NCBI GenBank assembly: GCA_963921825.1
Contig: OY997588.1
Span: 137,237,203 to 137,301,202 of the forward strand
Direction of reading: 5' to 3'
DNA from: Erodium maritimum
Lineage: Eukaryota > Streptophyta > Magnoliopsida > Geraniales > Geraniaceae
DNA length: 64,000 nt
Below, in pieces: positions 12,583 through 23,998 of the stretch (position 1 is its first letter; each line of letters begins with the position of its first letter). The translations under genes and the position numbers were made by a program. The notes under the pieces were generated by a model that saw only the letters and a list, made by a program, of their open reading frames with translations, did not search any database and was not told the origin of the DNA.

Positions 12583-12601
12583 TAATAATAATGTGGTTAT
12601 T

Positions 12602-13726
12602 TTGCGACTGAATAACACAAACATGATCCAGTAAGGGAGTACTGAAAGATGTGTTTCCATTCTATAGCGACATATAGACGGATGAACTTGTTGAGAGTGA
12701 TGATGTTGAAAGTTAGGTTGCAAAAGAAGCGGCCGACAAATACACTTGATTTTTGAATTATTGAATAAGTATTGAAAGTTGTTGTATGCAGACTCCAAAA
12801 AAGATAAGTAGAAAACCATCAGAGCGTTGATGTCCTTAAAGAAACGATACCAATTATCGAATGAAGCTTTTACTATGTCTTATGTATACGTTATTGTTGC
12901 CTTAACCTAACAGTTATCCAAAATAATTTAAAGACGTGAGTAACGTATTGAAGAATGTAAGACTAGGTTACATAACATACCATGCTTGTGAATTAGTGGC
13001 AACTTATTCATAGGTGAATGAATATTTTGAACGTTTAGATAAATACTCGTTTAACAATTTGATGTGCTATACTTCAAATGTTTTTTTTTTTAAATTTTGA
13101 TGTCTTCTTCTGCGAATTATAAACTGAATTAATGTTATATACATTCGAGCGCAAGGAATGCATGTCTGACAACACGTTTAACAAACATATTTTTTTTAAC
13201 TGTTACCTAGCCAGACCAACCGAATTATATAATTTGGTAACAACACATATTCGTTGTCTAAATAAGTCTATGCCAGCAAATGACATCAGTTTCTCAAGAT
13301 AGTATATATGTGGGGTAAGAAATACTTGGGCAACAGATTAGGACTGTCGGTGGAGAACTACATGGATGGAGGATGATAAGCGTCAATGAAGTAGTACCAT
13401 GCTGACGGATAAAATGTGTCGATGAGGTAAAACTTCGTCGACATACTAAATCTGTCAACCATGTTACATCATCACCGACATATTCATTGTGTTGGTCTAG
13501 TCTTGACTTTATCGAAGAAAATTATTGTACGTTGACTTGTCTTAGCCGACGTGACTTGATCGATGGAACTTAACCGACATAATGATCGGTCAACTAACAT
13601 TTGGACGGTGATCAAGAGCTTTTGGCGACAGATGGCACCCTACTAAACTAGTTCCAACCGTGGTGTTTATTATTGAGTCCTTCTATAGTCTCTCTTTGAC
13701 ATTTATATTGTTTAACTCTTTGTTAA
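12602..13726. other. Intergenic, nothing recognised
   Basis: Scattered stops in all frames. The segment 13340-13620 is rich in 'cgac', 'gtcggt' and 'gtcaac' words and may be an old transposon sub-terminal region, but I could not pair it with another end. Confidence 0.4.
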
Positions 13727-13741
13727 GTCATGCATTGATAA

Positions 13742-15312
13742 AACATAAACTCTCTCTAAAGATCGCTCTCTCCCTTCTCTCTAAACAACCCTCCCTCAAC
13801 CCTAATTTCTTCGCCGTCGGTGTCCTCCCTGGCCTTTGGCCACGGGAGATACCGGCGGCCAGTCCTTCCTCTCCTTCTTCTCTATCCCTTTCTACCCCCT
13901 TCGTTCCTTCTCGTTCTCCTCCTTTCGTTTTCCTACTTCGAACCGTTTCGTTTTGGGATCCCTTTACTCAGATCGTTCCTACAACCTCAGATCTGGCTTC
14001 TCCTGTGTCATCGGTGGGTCGTCGTCGTTTTGAGTCGCGAGTGGAGCTCCGGTGAGGGGCGGTCGGCGCTCCACCTATTGTTTCCTTGCCGTCACGAGCG
14101 GATCTTGTCGTCTGGACGCAGATCTGCTTCAAACTTGCCTCTGGTGGTGCTGGCCCCAATTGGCTCTACACGTCGGCCCTCGGTGGGGCTTGGGTCACTG
14201 GTCACCGTGGTCGGTGAAGAGGGGTCCTGGTACGACTTTTGGCGGTCTGACTTCCTCCCTACCACCGGAGAAATCTGTTCGCTGGGTCGTCGAGGGAAGT
14301 TGCTTGAGGTGCTCTAGCGACTCTTTCCGGCGCTTCAGGTCTGGCTCTCCCAGATCTGACATCCTCTTGCCACTGGTGGTGTTGACCCCAGTTGGCTTTC
14401 CTCGGCGTCCACCGGTGTGGCCAGACTTTGCGGCTCTGTGTTTTTGGGGTTTCCTCCGTCCGGTGTGGCTACTATTCTGGTTCGAGTGGGACGAGTTTTC
14501 TCCAGCCACTCTTGTGGGGATTCTCGCGTTTCGGGACTTTGGCCGCGTCCCCAGTCTTGACTTCTGAGGTTAGGTAGCTCGTCGCAAATTTTTCTCCTTG
14601 CCCTGGCTCGACTCGACACAGCTCTAATGTGGGACGTCCTTTCAACATTGTTTGATGGTAGCGGTTCTGTTTCGTGGTGCGATGTCCGGGCTTCTGTGGC
14701 TAATCCTCCGCTTCTTTGGCAGCCTTTGTGGACACTGACACTTTGGGCTCAGGTATTACTCATTCTCTCTTTTTCTCGTCCTGCTTGAATGTTCCCCTCC
14801 CTAGCCACAAGTGGTGGTTAGGGGACTCACGGTTGAGTGGTGTTGGCCGCCATTAAGGTTGGCCTTATGCCATGTTTAGAAGATTTAAAAGGCCCGAGTT
14901 TAAGGTAGGGAGGTGTTATTTGGGTCTCTCGGATCTTGGAGGTTTGTAGTTTTGCTAGTGGTGTTTCTGGGCGTGGGTGTGTAGCTGGTGTTCTTCGGAG
15001 TAGGTTTCGTTGGTGGTTTTGGTTTCATGGGCTTATCTTTGATTGTTTCGGGGTACTTAAGACATGTGGTGGTTGTTTATTTTGTTTTATGTTGTGTTTG
15101 GTTTGTCGGTAGTGTTCTGTCTTTTTTTGGTGCTTCACGGTTGATAAACCAAGTTCTCAGACCATTGTAATGTTGTTGTTCCTTATTGGACGTGTTTTAA
15201 GGTCGTTTTTACGATGCTCTTATTTGTTGTATGCTTGAGGGTTCAACCCTTCTCCTTCGATTACATTTTGTAATCGTTAGATTTTTTTTAAAAAAATTGC
15301 CGATAAAAAAAG
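13742..15312 (+). mobile_element. Non-autonomous LINE-derived retroposon with ~15-bp target-site duplication
   Basis: The flanks are 'gtcatgcattgataa' (13727-13741) and 'gtcatgcattaataa' (15313-15327), 14 of 15 identical. The element ends in 'gccgataaaaaaag'. It starts with a CT-rich leader ('ctctctcccttctctctaaa') and 'accctaatttcttcgccgtc', then 'ctggcctttggccacggg' at about 13830. A related word occurs at 49019 in another family member. A GC-rich body of about 700 bp follows, then a T/G-rich 3' UTR. Open frames in the GC-rich body (13660-14055, 13820-14317, 14052-14567) overlap in all frames and on both strands with no domain, so I treat them as composition artefacts. Confidence 0.75.
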
Positions 15313-15327
15313 GTCATGCATTAATAA

Positions 15328-16079
15328 TTGTGGTAACTTTTCTGCAAAGAGAAAGCAACATTTTTTACTCACACGTATTCGAATATATGTGGGGGTGTTC
15401 TTCGACCAATCTATTACTCATACGCCCTTTATTTTTCATATAATAAATAAACTAACATGTATATGATACATCATGACAAAAGTCACATATCCAACCAAAT
15501 CAATCCAATAATTGTAATTACTTAAATGCTTACACCTTGGATTAGTATTTCCGATTAGTTAAGGGATGGAATTAATAGAGAAAGCGTGCAAGGGCGGCAA
15601 GAAGATTTGAAAGCAACGTGAAAAGAAATATACACACATATTATTTTCATAATACAGATTTGCTCTCTAAACATATTTGTCAAACTGTGTGGTAAGCGTG
15701 AGTTCAATTCTTTGTTTAAATCAATCTATCATCAGTCAGATCTCTAGTTTCTCGGACACCCTTCACATTTTGAGTGGGTCTCTTAGGTACCCACGGCGTT
15801 AGCAAAAACCGGAGAGTAGGACATGCAGCCGGACCCGAAGCTTCGAGCATCGACTCATTGTAGCTAAACGAAGATTAAGGAGCTGTGAGCTTCGGCGCCC
15901 CATGCACGAAATCAGTGCTCGACGTGCGGTTGGGTTCCGAACCCAAACCCGCTGGTGGTGGCCCAATCCTTAGCCACCACGTGACCAACATTTCATAAAA
16001 AAAAGTTATCGTTGATACTCCCAACAATAATGTTACTGTTTGGTATGGTGTGTTATGGACATTACTTATCAGATCTTAC
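15328..16079. other. Intergenic, nothing recognised
   Basis: A moderately GC-rich segment at 15765-15990 ('gcttcggcgccccatgcacg') stands out from the AT-rich surroundings, but I could not assign it. No frame longer than about 70 codons looks coding. Confidence 0.4.
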
Positions 16080-16091
16080 TTAATGTGTAAT

Positions 16092-17546
16092 GTTTTTTTT
16101 TAAAACGAAGAAACAATGTATTTATCGAAATGGTTCAAAATACATCCAAGTACATCCGAAATATTAAAACCGGACTACGAATGGACGGACACAGAACGGG
16201 CCTCCCGAGCTAGCTAGTGGGTTGTCCCGTTCGCTGTCCTAGATGTATGCTCGAGTTTAACATCCTCGAGAAGGGCTAACATAGATCGACAATCATCAAC
16301 TAATCGACCTAATGGGAAGAAAACTTGGTGTTTTCCACTGGATCAAGTGCATCGCATATTATGCATCACTATGCACAATCACCCTCGGACGAGAATGATC
16401 CCTTATCCACTGGAGAGCCTGTCAAATTGCCAATGCCTCCGCGAATTCAGCCCCCAGTTGGCCCTGACCCGTACCACTTCGACCATCTATCACATGTCCC
16501 TGGTCCGACCTGCATATCCATCCCCAGTCGATCTGTCCTGAATCAGCAAAAGTAGCACCATCCACGTTGATTGTGACCCACGTCGAACGAGGTGGGGTCC
16601 AACCAATCTGTCTTCTTCGAGCGGGTGCATATAAATTTTTCCTCCCCGTATGTGCCTCAATCTAGCTGTGTTGATTACTCAGTACAGTAGCTATGATACT
16701 CTGGGAGCCGTGGGAACCTGGTCCCAAATCATTCCGTTCCTGGCTTTCCACAATTCCCATAAGGTCATCGTCACCCTACACTTTGCCTACATGTCTGGTA
16801 ATGCAAGAATCAAAGTCACCAATCCAATAGAGAGTAATGTGAGAGGATCGAAACATATAGTCCGGCCAGAGCCCAGACGACCAGAGCAGAGGGACAATGT
16901 AGAAGAAGATGCGAAGCAGTTTCCTCCCCGACCTCACAAACAGGAAAAATTGCCGAAATAGGAACATATTTGGTCCGAAGATTTGCCGCTACTTGGAGTG
17001 TCCCCGAGAGTGCCTGCAATAGGAAAATTTTGATACGAGGTTGAGTGTCCGGGTCCCAAATGTTTGTCCAAGCCGTGCCCCCCCCCCCCCCAGTATGTTG
17101 CCATCTTTCGTTGTCCCGAGAGAGATCCATGTACCCTTCTTTAGCTATGTATACTCTCCGCACATTGTGCGTCCAAAACCATCTGTCGGCATGGTCAGCT
17201 AAGGGGACAGGTACCTACAGTATATCCTCCTCTATCCCGTGAGGAAAATGTTGATGGAGCATTTGTTTGTCCCATACATCTCCATGTGGAGTAACCAGAT
17301 CCGATACCAGTAGATCCGACGTGGTGGAAGTATGAATCGGGATGGTAGGGTAGTTCCCCCATTGGCCACGGTATGCCTTCCACTAGAGTGGAACGACCAT
17401 CCTAGATTGTCCGGTGTAGGCCTTGACGCAAGAGGTTCTGGATAGCTCGTACCCCCGTCCATATGTGGCTCGGGTTACGACCCCCACTTGCGCTAAGGAA
17501 GTCCAATGTCAGAGGTTAATGTTTAATTAATTAAAATGTATCGTTT
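16092..17546 (-). mobile_element. 5'-truncated LINE (reverse-transcriptase C-terminus to RNase H) with 12-bp target-site duplication
   Basis: 'ttaatgtgtaat' occurs at 16080-16091 and 17547-17558. The left copy is followed by g and T9, the poly(A) tail of a - strand element. That is the expected geometry for target-primed insertion. The coding content (next entry) covers only the end of ORF2, so the copy is heavily 5'-truncated. A C14 run at 17078-17091 lies in the coding part and is a likely slippage site. Confidence 0.7.
16320..17460 (-). pseudogene. LINE ORF2 3' remnant: zf-RVT domain followed by RNase H
   Basis: On the - strand, about 17163-16816 encodes a zf-RVT-like segment: 'TNIWDPDTQPRIKIFLLQAL', then 'FPVCEVGEETASHLLLHCPS' with its C-x2-C-like and H/C pattern. 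After a linker, about 16600-16330 contains an RNase H-like segment with 'SGQIDWGWICRSDQGHVID' and 'GAEFAEALAI', typical of the RVT_3 family found at the end of plant LINE ORF2. Stops and frame changes are frequent, so this is a dead fragment. Confidence 0.75.
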
Positions 17547-17558
17547 TTAATGTGTAAT

Positions 17559-19195
17559 ATTTACTTATTGTATTTTATGAAAAAATAATTGTTTTACGTA
17601 CAAATAAGTTTATTAATGTTTTAACTCTGATATTTTTATTCGCTTCACCGTTACATAATATCACAAATCAACACGAAGTTTTAAAAGCATAATACTTAAT
17701 TATCGGCATCGGGTTCAACAGCTCTCCAAGTATTCCATGACCATACATGATCTTAAAATCAAAGTCAGGACTCATAAGTTCATCTCATCCATCTAAACTA
17801 AAATTATGTCAAATTTAAATAATCATGTATGATCTTTATGGTTGTTTTATATTTATTAATAGTCTTTTTCATAAGGTCAATTTGTTTGTTTACAACAAAC
17901 TTTAATATAAACACGATATCATTCGAACATGATCACTGATTTTGTTGATTTGAAATGTATTTCATACGATAAAAATAAAGGTCACTTTAATTGGGGTGGA
18001 GAGGATTCGAGAGAGTACATACCTCTCTTTGTTTTTTTTTTTTTTCATTTTTGTGTTTTGTTGGACAAAATACAAGATACTATGTAAGAGGAAATGAACC
18101 CCAAAATCTGGATTGTCAAATTGAAACCAACTTTTCTTCGTTAGATGTGAGAAAGTTTGGCTAAAAGATCGTGAAGACCACTTAAACATACACAGAAAGA
18201 ACATAAATGACAACAAACACCTATTTTCAATTTATGCTATGCTTCTTGAAAAACATCTCACTCTTCGAGCGAGAGCATGTGTCAATTGAAATGGTGTATA
18301 ATAACATATCAAAAAATAGGTTTTGTGTTGTTGGACTGACCCAAAATTGCTAGCTCTGGCTTGGGCAGAACTGGTGGTATAGGAAGGGAATTTTCCCATC
18401 CTTTTTTATTTTCATACTTGGAACCCATTCATCTCGACGAGCCTGTGTAGGATACATTGCCTAATGATACGTGGTATCTAGAGAAACTTGAATCTCGTTG
18501 CCCCGGATCAAGATGTGTTCTTGCTTTTCTTAATGGTTGGACATTACCAAAATTCGGATCGAGTAGATGTTGGAGCAACCGGATATGTACATATTGATAT
18601 AACTCGTCCCAAGATGTCTACTACCAGCCATCAGATGCCCTCCAAACGACTCCTCTCTTTTCCCGACCTCTTATCGAGTCTTACTAAAGTAGTTTGAGAC
18701 CCCATCACCACCAAACATCAAACATACCTTACCCTGTCTCTCATAACTGTTTAAACCCAGTTCGTTACACTCAAGTTTAGTGAAATTCGAGCTCAATAAT
18801 AAACTATTTTAATAAATTACTCGAGCTCACAAGACGACTCTATAATTTAAATTAAATATATAATTAATTTAATGAAAAAAAAACATATTTTTTCATGAAG
18901 TACTTATAGAAAATTAAATGAAGCGAGTAAAGTCTAACCAAATATGAACTTAAGTATTTATTTTATGTCAATTGAAATTTATGGACTATATTTTCATATA
19001 TAAATGTTATCAATACTTGATTGGAAATTTTTTATGATAGATCGATAGATGAATGTAATATAATCATTATCCATAAAAAAAGTTTTTTTTATATATATAG
19101 AATTGATGATAAAAGATATTCTACATCACTATAAAAATATGAATATCTTCCATATAACAATTTATAATAGAATATCAAGAATTTTTGTTTTATAA
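17559..19195. other. AT-rich intergenic, nothing recognised
   Basis: Several homopolymer tracts (T17 near 18028-18044) and short frames (17962-18216, 18488-18697) without recognisable features. I found no gene or repeat boundary here. Confidence 0.4.
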
Positions 19196-19199
19196 ACGA

Positions 19200-19775
19200 A
19201 ATCTTTTGAAACAAAAGATAAGGCAAGAGAAAACCCCTCAACGATAGATACTTACAAACAAAGACAATCCCAATTGAGGTCCCTAACGCAAATAGACTTG
19301 CAAAGCGAGTATCCTAAACCACAACAAAAGATGAGTCTAACAGTCCTATACCTAAAATTTTCAACCGTGAAGCAACCCGAAGCAACCCAACAAGGCTGTA
19401 AACCAAATACAAAGGTCTAGAAACCAACTTTATAGATAGAGTCGGAAGCTACACGACTAGTAACAAAAGGAGGACCATTAGAACCCCACATAACAGTACA
19501 TCTATCTTTAACAACCATCTTGGCTAGTTCATGAGCAACAACATTTGAATCTATCTTGACCCACTAGATTTGAGTAGAGGTGAAAACAGAGAGTAGATCA
19601 ACAATAGCTTCCACAACTTCCCCATAAGTCCCCAAGAAATATCCATTCCGGCATGTAAGCACAGCCGAGAGGGAGTCCACTACCACCTCCAAAATCATCA
19701 AGTTCTGGTTGTTATAAAAAGTGAGCTCGTGATGAAGAGCAATTAGCTCAGCTCCACCCGGTATATATATTTTTA
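19200..19775 (-). pseudogene. LINE RNase H (RVT_3-like) fragment
   Basis: Read on the - strand, 19782-19564 gives 'GAELIALHHELTFYNNQNL', then 'ILEVVVDSLSAVLTC' and 'YGEVVEAIVDLLSVF'. After one in-frame stop near 19563, 'WVKIDSNVVAHELAKMVVK' follows (about 19560-19500). This is the E...D...D(S) and 'N..AH.LA' pattern of the plant LINE RNase H. The start is missing: the fragment abuts the 3' end of another retroposon at about 19776. Several stops follow in the 3' part towards 19200. Confidence 0.75.
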
Positions 19776-19937
19776 TCAGCAAATATACATTAATAACTCA
19801 TCTTTCTAAAGTAGAAAGAAGAGCAAGGTCGTCAACCATTCATGATCGCCTCATACAAATAACGAGCACTCCTACCAAAGAATACCAACTACAACCAAAC
19901 CCGAAATATGGGTGTAACAAGTCTATAATCAAGATAT
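19776..19937 (-). mobile_element. 3' end of a retroposon split by the copia insertion
   Basis: On the - strand this ends in 'atatttgctgataaaaa', the same type of 3' end as the LINE-derived elements ending at 12582 and 15312. It is continuous in orientation with 25883-27085 on the far side of the copia element. Together they read as one retroposon of about 1.36 kb. Confidence 0.55.
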
Positions 19938-20360
19938 TGTTAGAACCCTAATCGAATCCCCTAACAACTCAACGCTTAGTCAAATAATCAGGATTTAATT
20001 ATAGAACAACATAAAAAAACGTACCTGATGATTCCATGTCGATGACGAGAACAAGAATGGTTTTGGCCTTCCACAGATTAATCCTTTATGCTCTCCGTGT
20101 GCTCTCACTCTACAGATGGGGATGGAGGAGAAAGAAAGAGGACTGATTAATCTTGGGGACTAAACCCTAATACCATTATATATAAAATTTGAATAAAGCC
20201 CATTACTCTAATCAGATTTATATTGGGTATCACTCATTGCAAAGCCCATACTCATTATAATGTTTTAAATCGGGATTCCCAAGCCCAATATGAATCATTG
20301 ACCCCAAATATATTTGTCCAATTTGTAAGCCCACACGTTGGATTATAAAATAATCCAACA
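19938..20360 (-). repeat. 3' LTR of the copia element
   Basis: 423 bp, tgtt...aaca, paired with 25458-25882. It contains 'taccattatatataaaatttg' region motifs around 20170-20190 that could serve as the - strand TATA region. Confidence 0.93.
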
Positions 20361-20371
20361 ATCTCCCACTT
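20361..20371 (-). promoter_or_regulatory. Polypurine tract of the copia element
   Basis: On the - strand 'aagtgggagat' directly precedes the 3' LTR, the position where plus-strand DNA synthesis is primed in LTR retrotransposons. Confidence 0.8.
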
Positions 20372-21057
20372 GGGCTACAAATCGATTCCTAATGACAATT
20401 ATATTTGAAAACTATATGTGCGCACAAAACAGTCAATATTCTTAAAACATTCCCCCTTAGTCAATCTGGTCCATCTCTTGTACCAACATGAGACCAAAGC
20501 GGCCTTTGTTACAACAATCGTAACTAGACCCATCAATGATCACCATGCCAAATACATTCAATGACATAGATCAAGTATGGATGTGTGATTGGAAATTTCA
20601 TGCAATAAGATATCATTCATGCCTATTTCCACTTGGTCCTTAATGCTTAAATGAGATCAATATTTAGTCTTCCAAACCTTATGCTAAACGGAAATTAAAA
20701 AGACAAAACATTCAGAGCAACAATGATAATAATATCATCAACTTTATTCTGCAGAATACTTAACAAGTATAGTGTCATTCCGAATAGCAAACATAGGCAA
20801 CAAACTCCCACTAAAACCGCATATCGTCAATTAAGACAACACTCATATGATCAGTATGCTCATGAAACACTTTAGGTGTCAAGCCCTTAGTTAGTGGGTC
20901 CGCTAGCATGTAGTTTGTTCCTATATGCTCAATAGACACTATCCTGCTCTGAACTCTTTCTTTAACAACCAGAAACTAACGTCAATGTGTTTATACTTTG
21001 ACGAGCTTCTGTCGTTATTCGAATACATGATTGCCGAAAGGTTGTCACAATAGACCT

Positions 21058-21507
21058 TTAAGGTCTTTCGATTCCATCCAAAACCCGCAACCCGGTGACA
21101 AAGTTCCGTAGCCATATATCCTGATTGGTTGCCTCATAACAAGCTATGAGTTCTGTTTCCATGGTGGAAGGAGCTATAAGTGTCTGCTTAGCACTTCTCT
21201 GAGATATAGCCCCTCCTGACAACAGAAAAACATAACCAGAAGTGGATCTCCTAATATCTTGGCAACCCGCAAGATCGGAGTCAGAATACCTAATGATCTC
21301 CAAATTTTCTGACTTCCGATAGGTGAGCATGTATTCCTTTGTTCTCTGTAAGTACCTCATGACCCTTTTGGCTGCTTTCCAATGATCCATACCACGGTCA
21401 CTTAAGTATCTGCCCAACCTGCCGACTATGTACGCCAAATCTGGACGGATATATACATGAGCATACATAAGACACCCAACAGCCGAAATATATGGAATCT
21501 TAAGCAT
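21058..21507 (-). pseudogene. Copia RNase H domain
   Basis: 149 codons. It contains 'RPDLAYIVGRLGRYLSD' and 'HWKAAKRVMRYLQRTKEYML', then the RNase H core: 'YSDSDLAGCQDIRRSTSGYV' with its catalytic Asp region, 'SAKQTLIAPSTMETELIA' and 'CYEATNQDIWLRNF'. In the family the RNase H degrades the RNA template after reverse transcription. It is separated from the reverse transcriptase by a stop and a frame change near 21507-21538, and its C-terminal end is cut by the stop at 21058. Confidence 0.88.
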
Positions 21508-21537
21508 TTCCTTTCTTTCTAATTCATTCTTGAGGCA

Positions 21538-22332
21538 CTATTTGAGACTAAACTTGTCTCCTTTAGTGACACGAGTATCTCTTAGTGCACAATCCTTCAT
21601 GCCAAACCTGAGAAGAACCCTTTCGATATAGTTCTTTTGTGATAACCCAAGAATACCGCGAGAGCGATCTCGGTGTATCTTGATTCCTAACACAAAAGTT
21701 GCATCACCAAGATCCGTCATTTGAAAATATTTTGTTAAAAATCTCTTGATTTCGTGCAACAAACCTATATCGCTACTTGCCAACAAAATATTGTCGACAT
21801 ACATTACTAAGAAGATGAATTTACTCCCACTGAACTGATGATATACAAAATTATACACTACATTGACCTCAAAGCCATACGAGGTAATGATAGTATGAAA
21901 CTTGTAATACCATTGAAGGGAAGCTTGCTTGGGATTGTAGATGGACCTTTTGAGTTCACAAACCATAGACTTTGGGTCACCTGATACAAAGTTTTCTGGT
22001 TGTACCATATATATGATTTCCTCAATTTCACCATTGAGAAAATCCGTCTTACCGTCCATCTGATGCAGCTCCAAATCCAAGTGAGCTACAAGTGCCATTA
22101 ATGTTCTAAAAGAATCTTTCGTTGATACTGCAGAGAAATTTTCTTTATAGTCAATACCTTCCCTATGAGTAAAACCCTTAGCAACTAGACGCGTTTTATA
22201 ACTCTCAATATTGCCCTTCGAATCCCGCTTGGTTTTAAATATCCATTTGCAGCCAATGGGGTTCGCACCTTCAGGCAACTTGATGAGTTTCCAAACGCCG
22301 TTATCATGCATAGATTTTATCTTATCATTCAT
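21538..22332 (-). pseudogene. Copia reverse transcriptase domain with altered active site
   Basis: 264 codons matching the RVT_2 family: 'NGVWKLIKLPEGANPIGCKW', 'TRLVAKGFTHREGIDYKENF', 'LELHQMDGKTDFLNGE', 'IYNPKQASLQWYYKFH' and 'TDLGDATFVLGIKIHRD'. The family has two adjacent aspartates in its YVDD motif. Here it reads 'YVDNILLAS', so one catalytic metal ligand is lost. 'QMDGKTDFLNGE' also departs from the usual 'QMDVKTAFLNG'. The domain is therefore probably inactive even apart from the broken frame. Confidence 0.9.
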
Positions 22333-22581
22333 AGCATCGATCCACTTTTGACAGTTAACACTTTGTTTGACCTATTGGAAGTTGATTGTATCATCTTCCA
22401 TTGTCCCCGTGTCAAACTTATGTTCTTGAAGGAATATAATGTAATCACTAGAGATTACACTCCTCATGTCTCTAGTGGATTGCCTAAGTGGCACTTCCTC
22501 TTGAGGTAGTTGTGGTTGCTCTTCTGGAACAACCTCTTGAACTTGACCAGGGAGTGGTAGAGGAGAATCCTCATTGTTGTC

Positions 22582-22857
22582 TTATGTTGTGTCTTGAACA
22601 ATGTCAACAGGTTGAAGATTGTTAATTGCAACATCCGGTAGAGGAACAAATTCATCTTCAAAGACAACACTCCTAATACTCTCCCCCCTCAAACACAACA
22701 TCCTCAAGAAATCTCTCATTTCCCGTTTTAAAAAAAAGGACTTAGTTCTCGACCGTTCAGGATACCCAACAAAGTAGCAACTAACCGTCATGGAATCCAG
22801 ATTATCCTCACGTGCCCTATAAGGTCTCGCCTCAACTGGACAACCCCAAATGTGCAA
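22582..22857 (-). pseudogene. Copia integrase C-terminal region
   Basis: It begins 'MHIWGCPVEARPYRAREDN' and continues 'SMTVSCYFVGYPERSRTKSF', the usual segment downstream of the integrase core in copia polyproteins. It is followed by the acidic linker ('SVVFEDEFVPLPD'). It is one frame away from the preceding gag-integrase frame, the boundary being a stop near 22858-22879. Confidence 0.85.
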
Positions 22858-22878
22858 GTGCCTAATGCTAGGCCTTTT

Positions 22879-23658
22879 TCATGTCCACAATTCATAAGGG
22901 GTTTTAGCTACCACTTTATTAGGCACTCTGTTCAGTATGTATACTACAGTCTTAATTGCCTCTCCCAAAAGTGATTCCGGTAAAGAAGAATGACTAATCA
23001 TACTTCTCATTATGTCCTTAAGAGTTCTGTTTTGCCTCTCCGTGTCACCATTCATACTAGGTTGCCCTTGCATGGTGTATTGCAGGACGATTCCACACTC
23101 CTCTAGGAATTTGGCAAAGGGTAAGTATAAATGTGAACTTCCCACTACAGTTACCTTATCCTTAATCCTCTTTCTTTTGTTTCCCATTGACGTCATTGCA
23201 ACATGAGCACTTTCAGTCTTTTTACGCTTCAACCTATCCTCTTCTTGCACAAAATGAGAAATGAGCTCATTAAGAGTCCATTTTTCCTTATAAGTATTAT
23301 AGCTAACTATAAACTGGCCATAGTGTGCAGGAAATGAGATGAGAACCAAATGCACAAGCAAGTCATCAGACAGATCAAGCTTGAGCCTCAAAAGTTTTGA
23401 AGCGATGTTAGACATCTCCATATTGTACTCCCTTATGTTTCTTTTACCCTTATATCTCATCTGGACAAGGTCAGCTAAAAGTTTGCTTGTCTCAGCCTTT
23501 TCGTTATTTGTAAAACGACTTTCAATTTCTTTAAGGAAACCCCTTACAGTGACATCAATTGGCATACCGCCCCTAAATGTTTCTGAAAAATTGTGTTGGA
23601 TCATCATCAGACTTATCCTAAGTGGAACTTTTATCCGTAAGAGAAGCAGGTTGTTCAA
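22879..23658 (-). pseudogene. Copia gag fused in frame to the integrase core end by internal deletion
   Basis: 259 codons. Residues about 1-165 are a UBN2-type gag: '[20 protein letters not shown]', '[16 protein letters not shown]' and '[19 protein letters not shown]'. From about residue 178 the sequence is the end of the integrase core: '[19 protein letters not shown]', '[17 protein letters not shown]' and '[18 protein letters not shown]'. The zinc knuckle, the protease and the N-terminal half of integrase, including its zinc-binding motif, are missing at the join (about 23120-23160). The frame is kept across the deletion. Confidence 0.88.
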
Positions 23659-23998
23659 ACCTTATCGCTTAGTCTAGATCCACACAACCGAGAACTAACA
23701 GAATGTTCTCTTTCCATCTCCTAAAGTTTGTGTCGTTAAGCACAAGAATTGAATTCATGTTGGCAGTGATATTAGCAGCAGATAGTAACTATCAGTACAG
23801 AACAAATAAATACATAAGCTCAAAGATTGAAAATAATGTTATAACACATTAAGAATGAGCAAACAATTCTCATGTGATACACAATTTTCAATCAACCGAA
23901 GTGATGAGCCCATACAACCAAGATACCTAACACAACATTAATGTCTATCTTTGGATAGAATCATTAATTCGTAAGTGGTACTCTTGCACGCAGAAATC

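Noticed and set aside
12256-12819. 187-codon frame on the - strand across the LINE 3' UTR
   Set aside because: It runs across the end of the LINE and its target-site duplication, so it cannot be an old gene, and it is low in complexity.
13340-13620. CACTA-like sub-terminal repeats ('gtcgac', 'cgacat' words)
   Set aside because: No CACTA terminus, no 3-bp duplication and no partner end were found.
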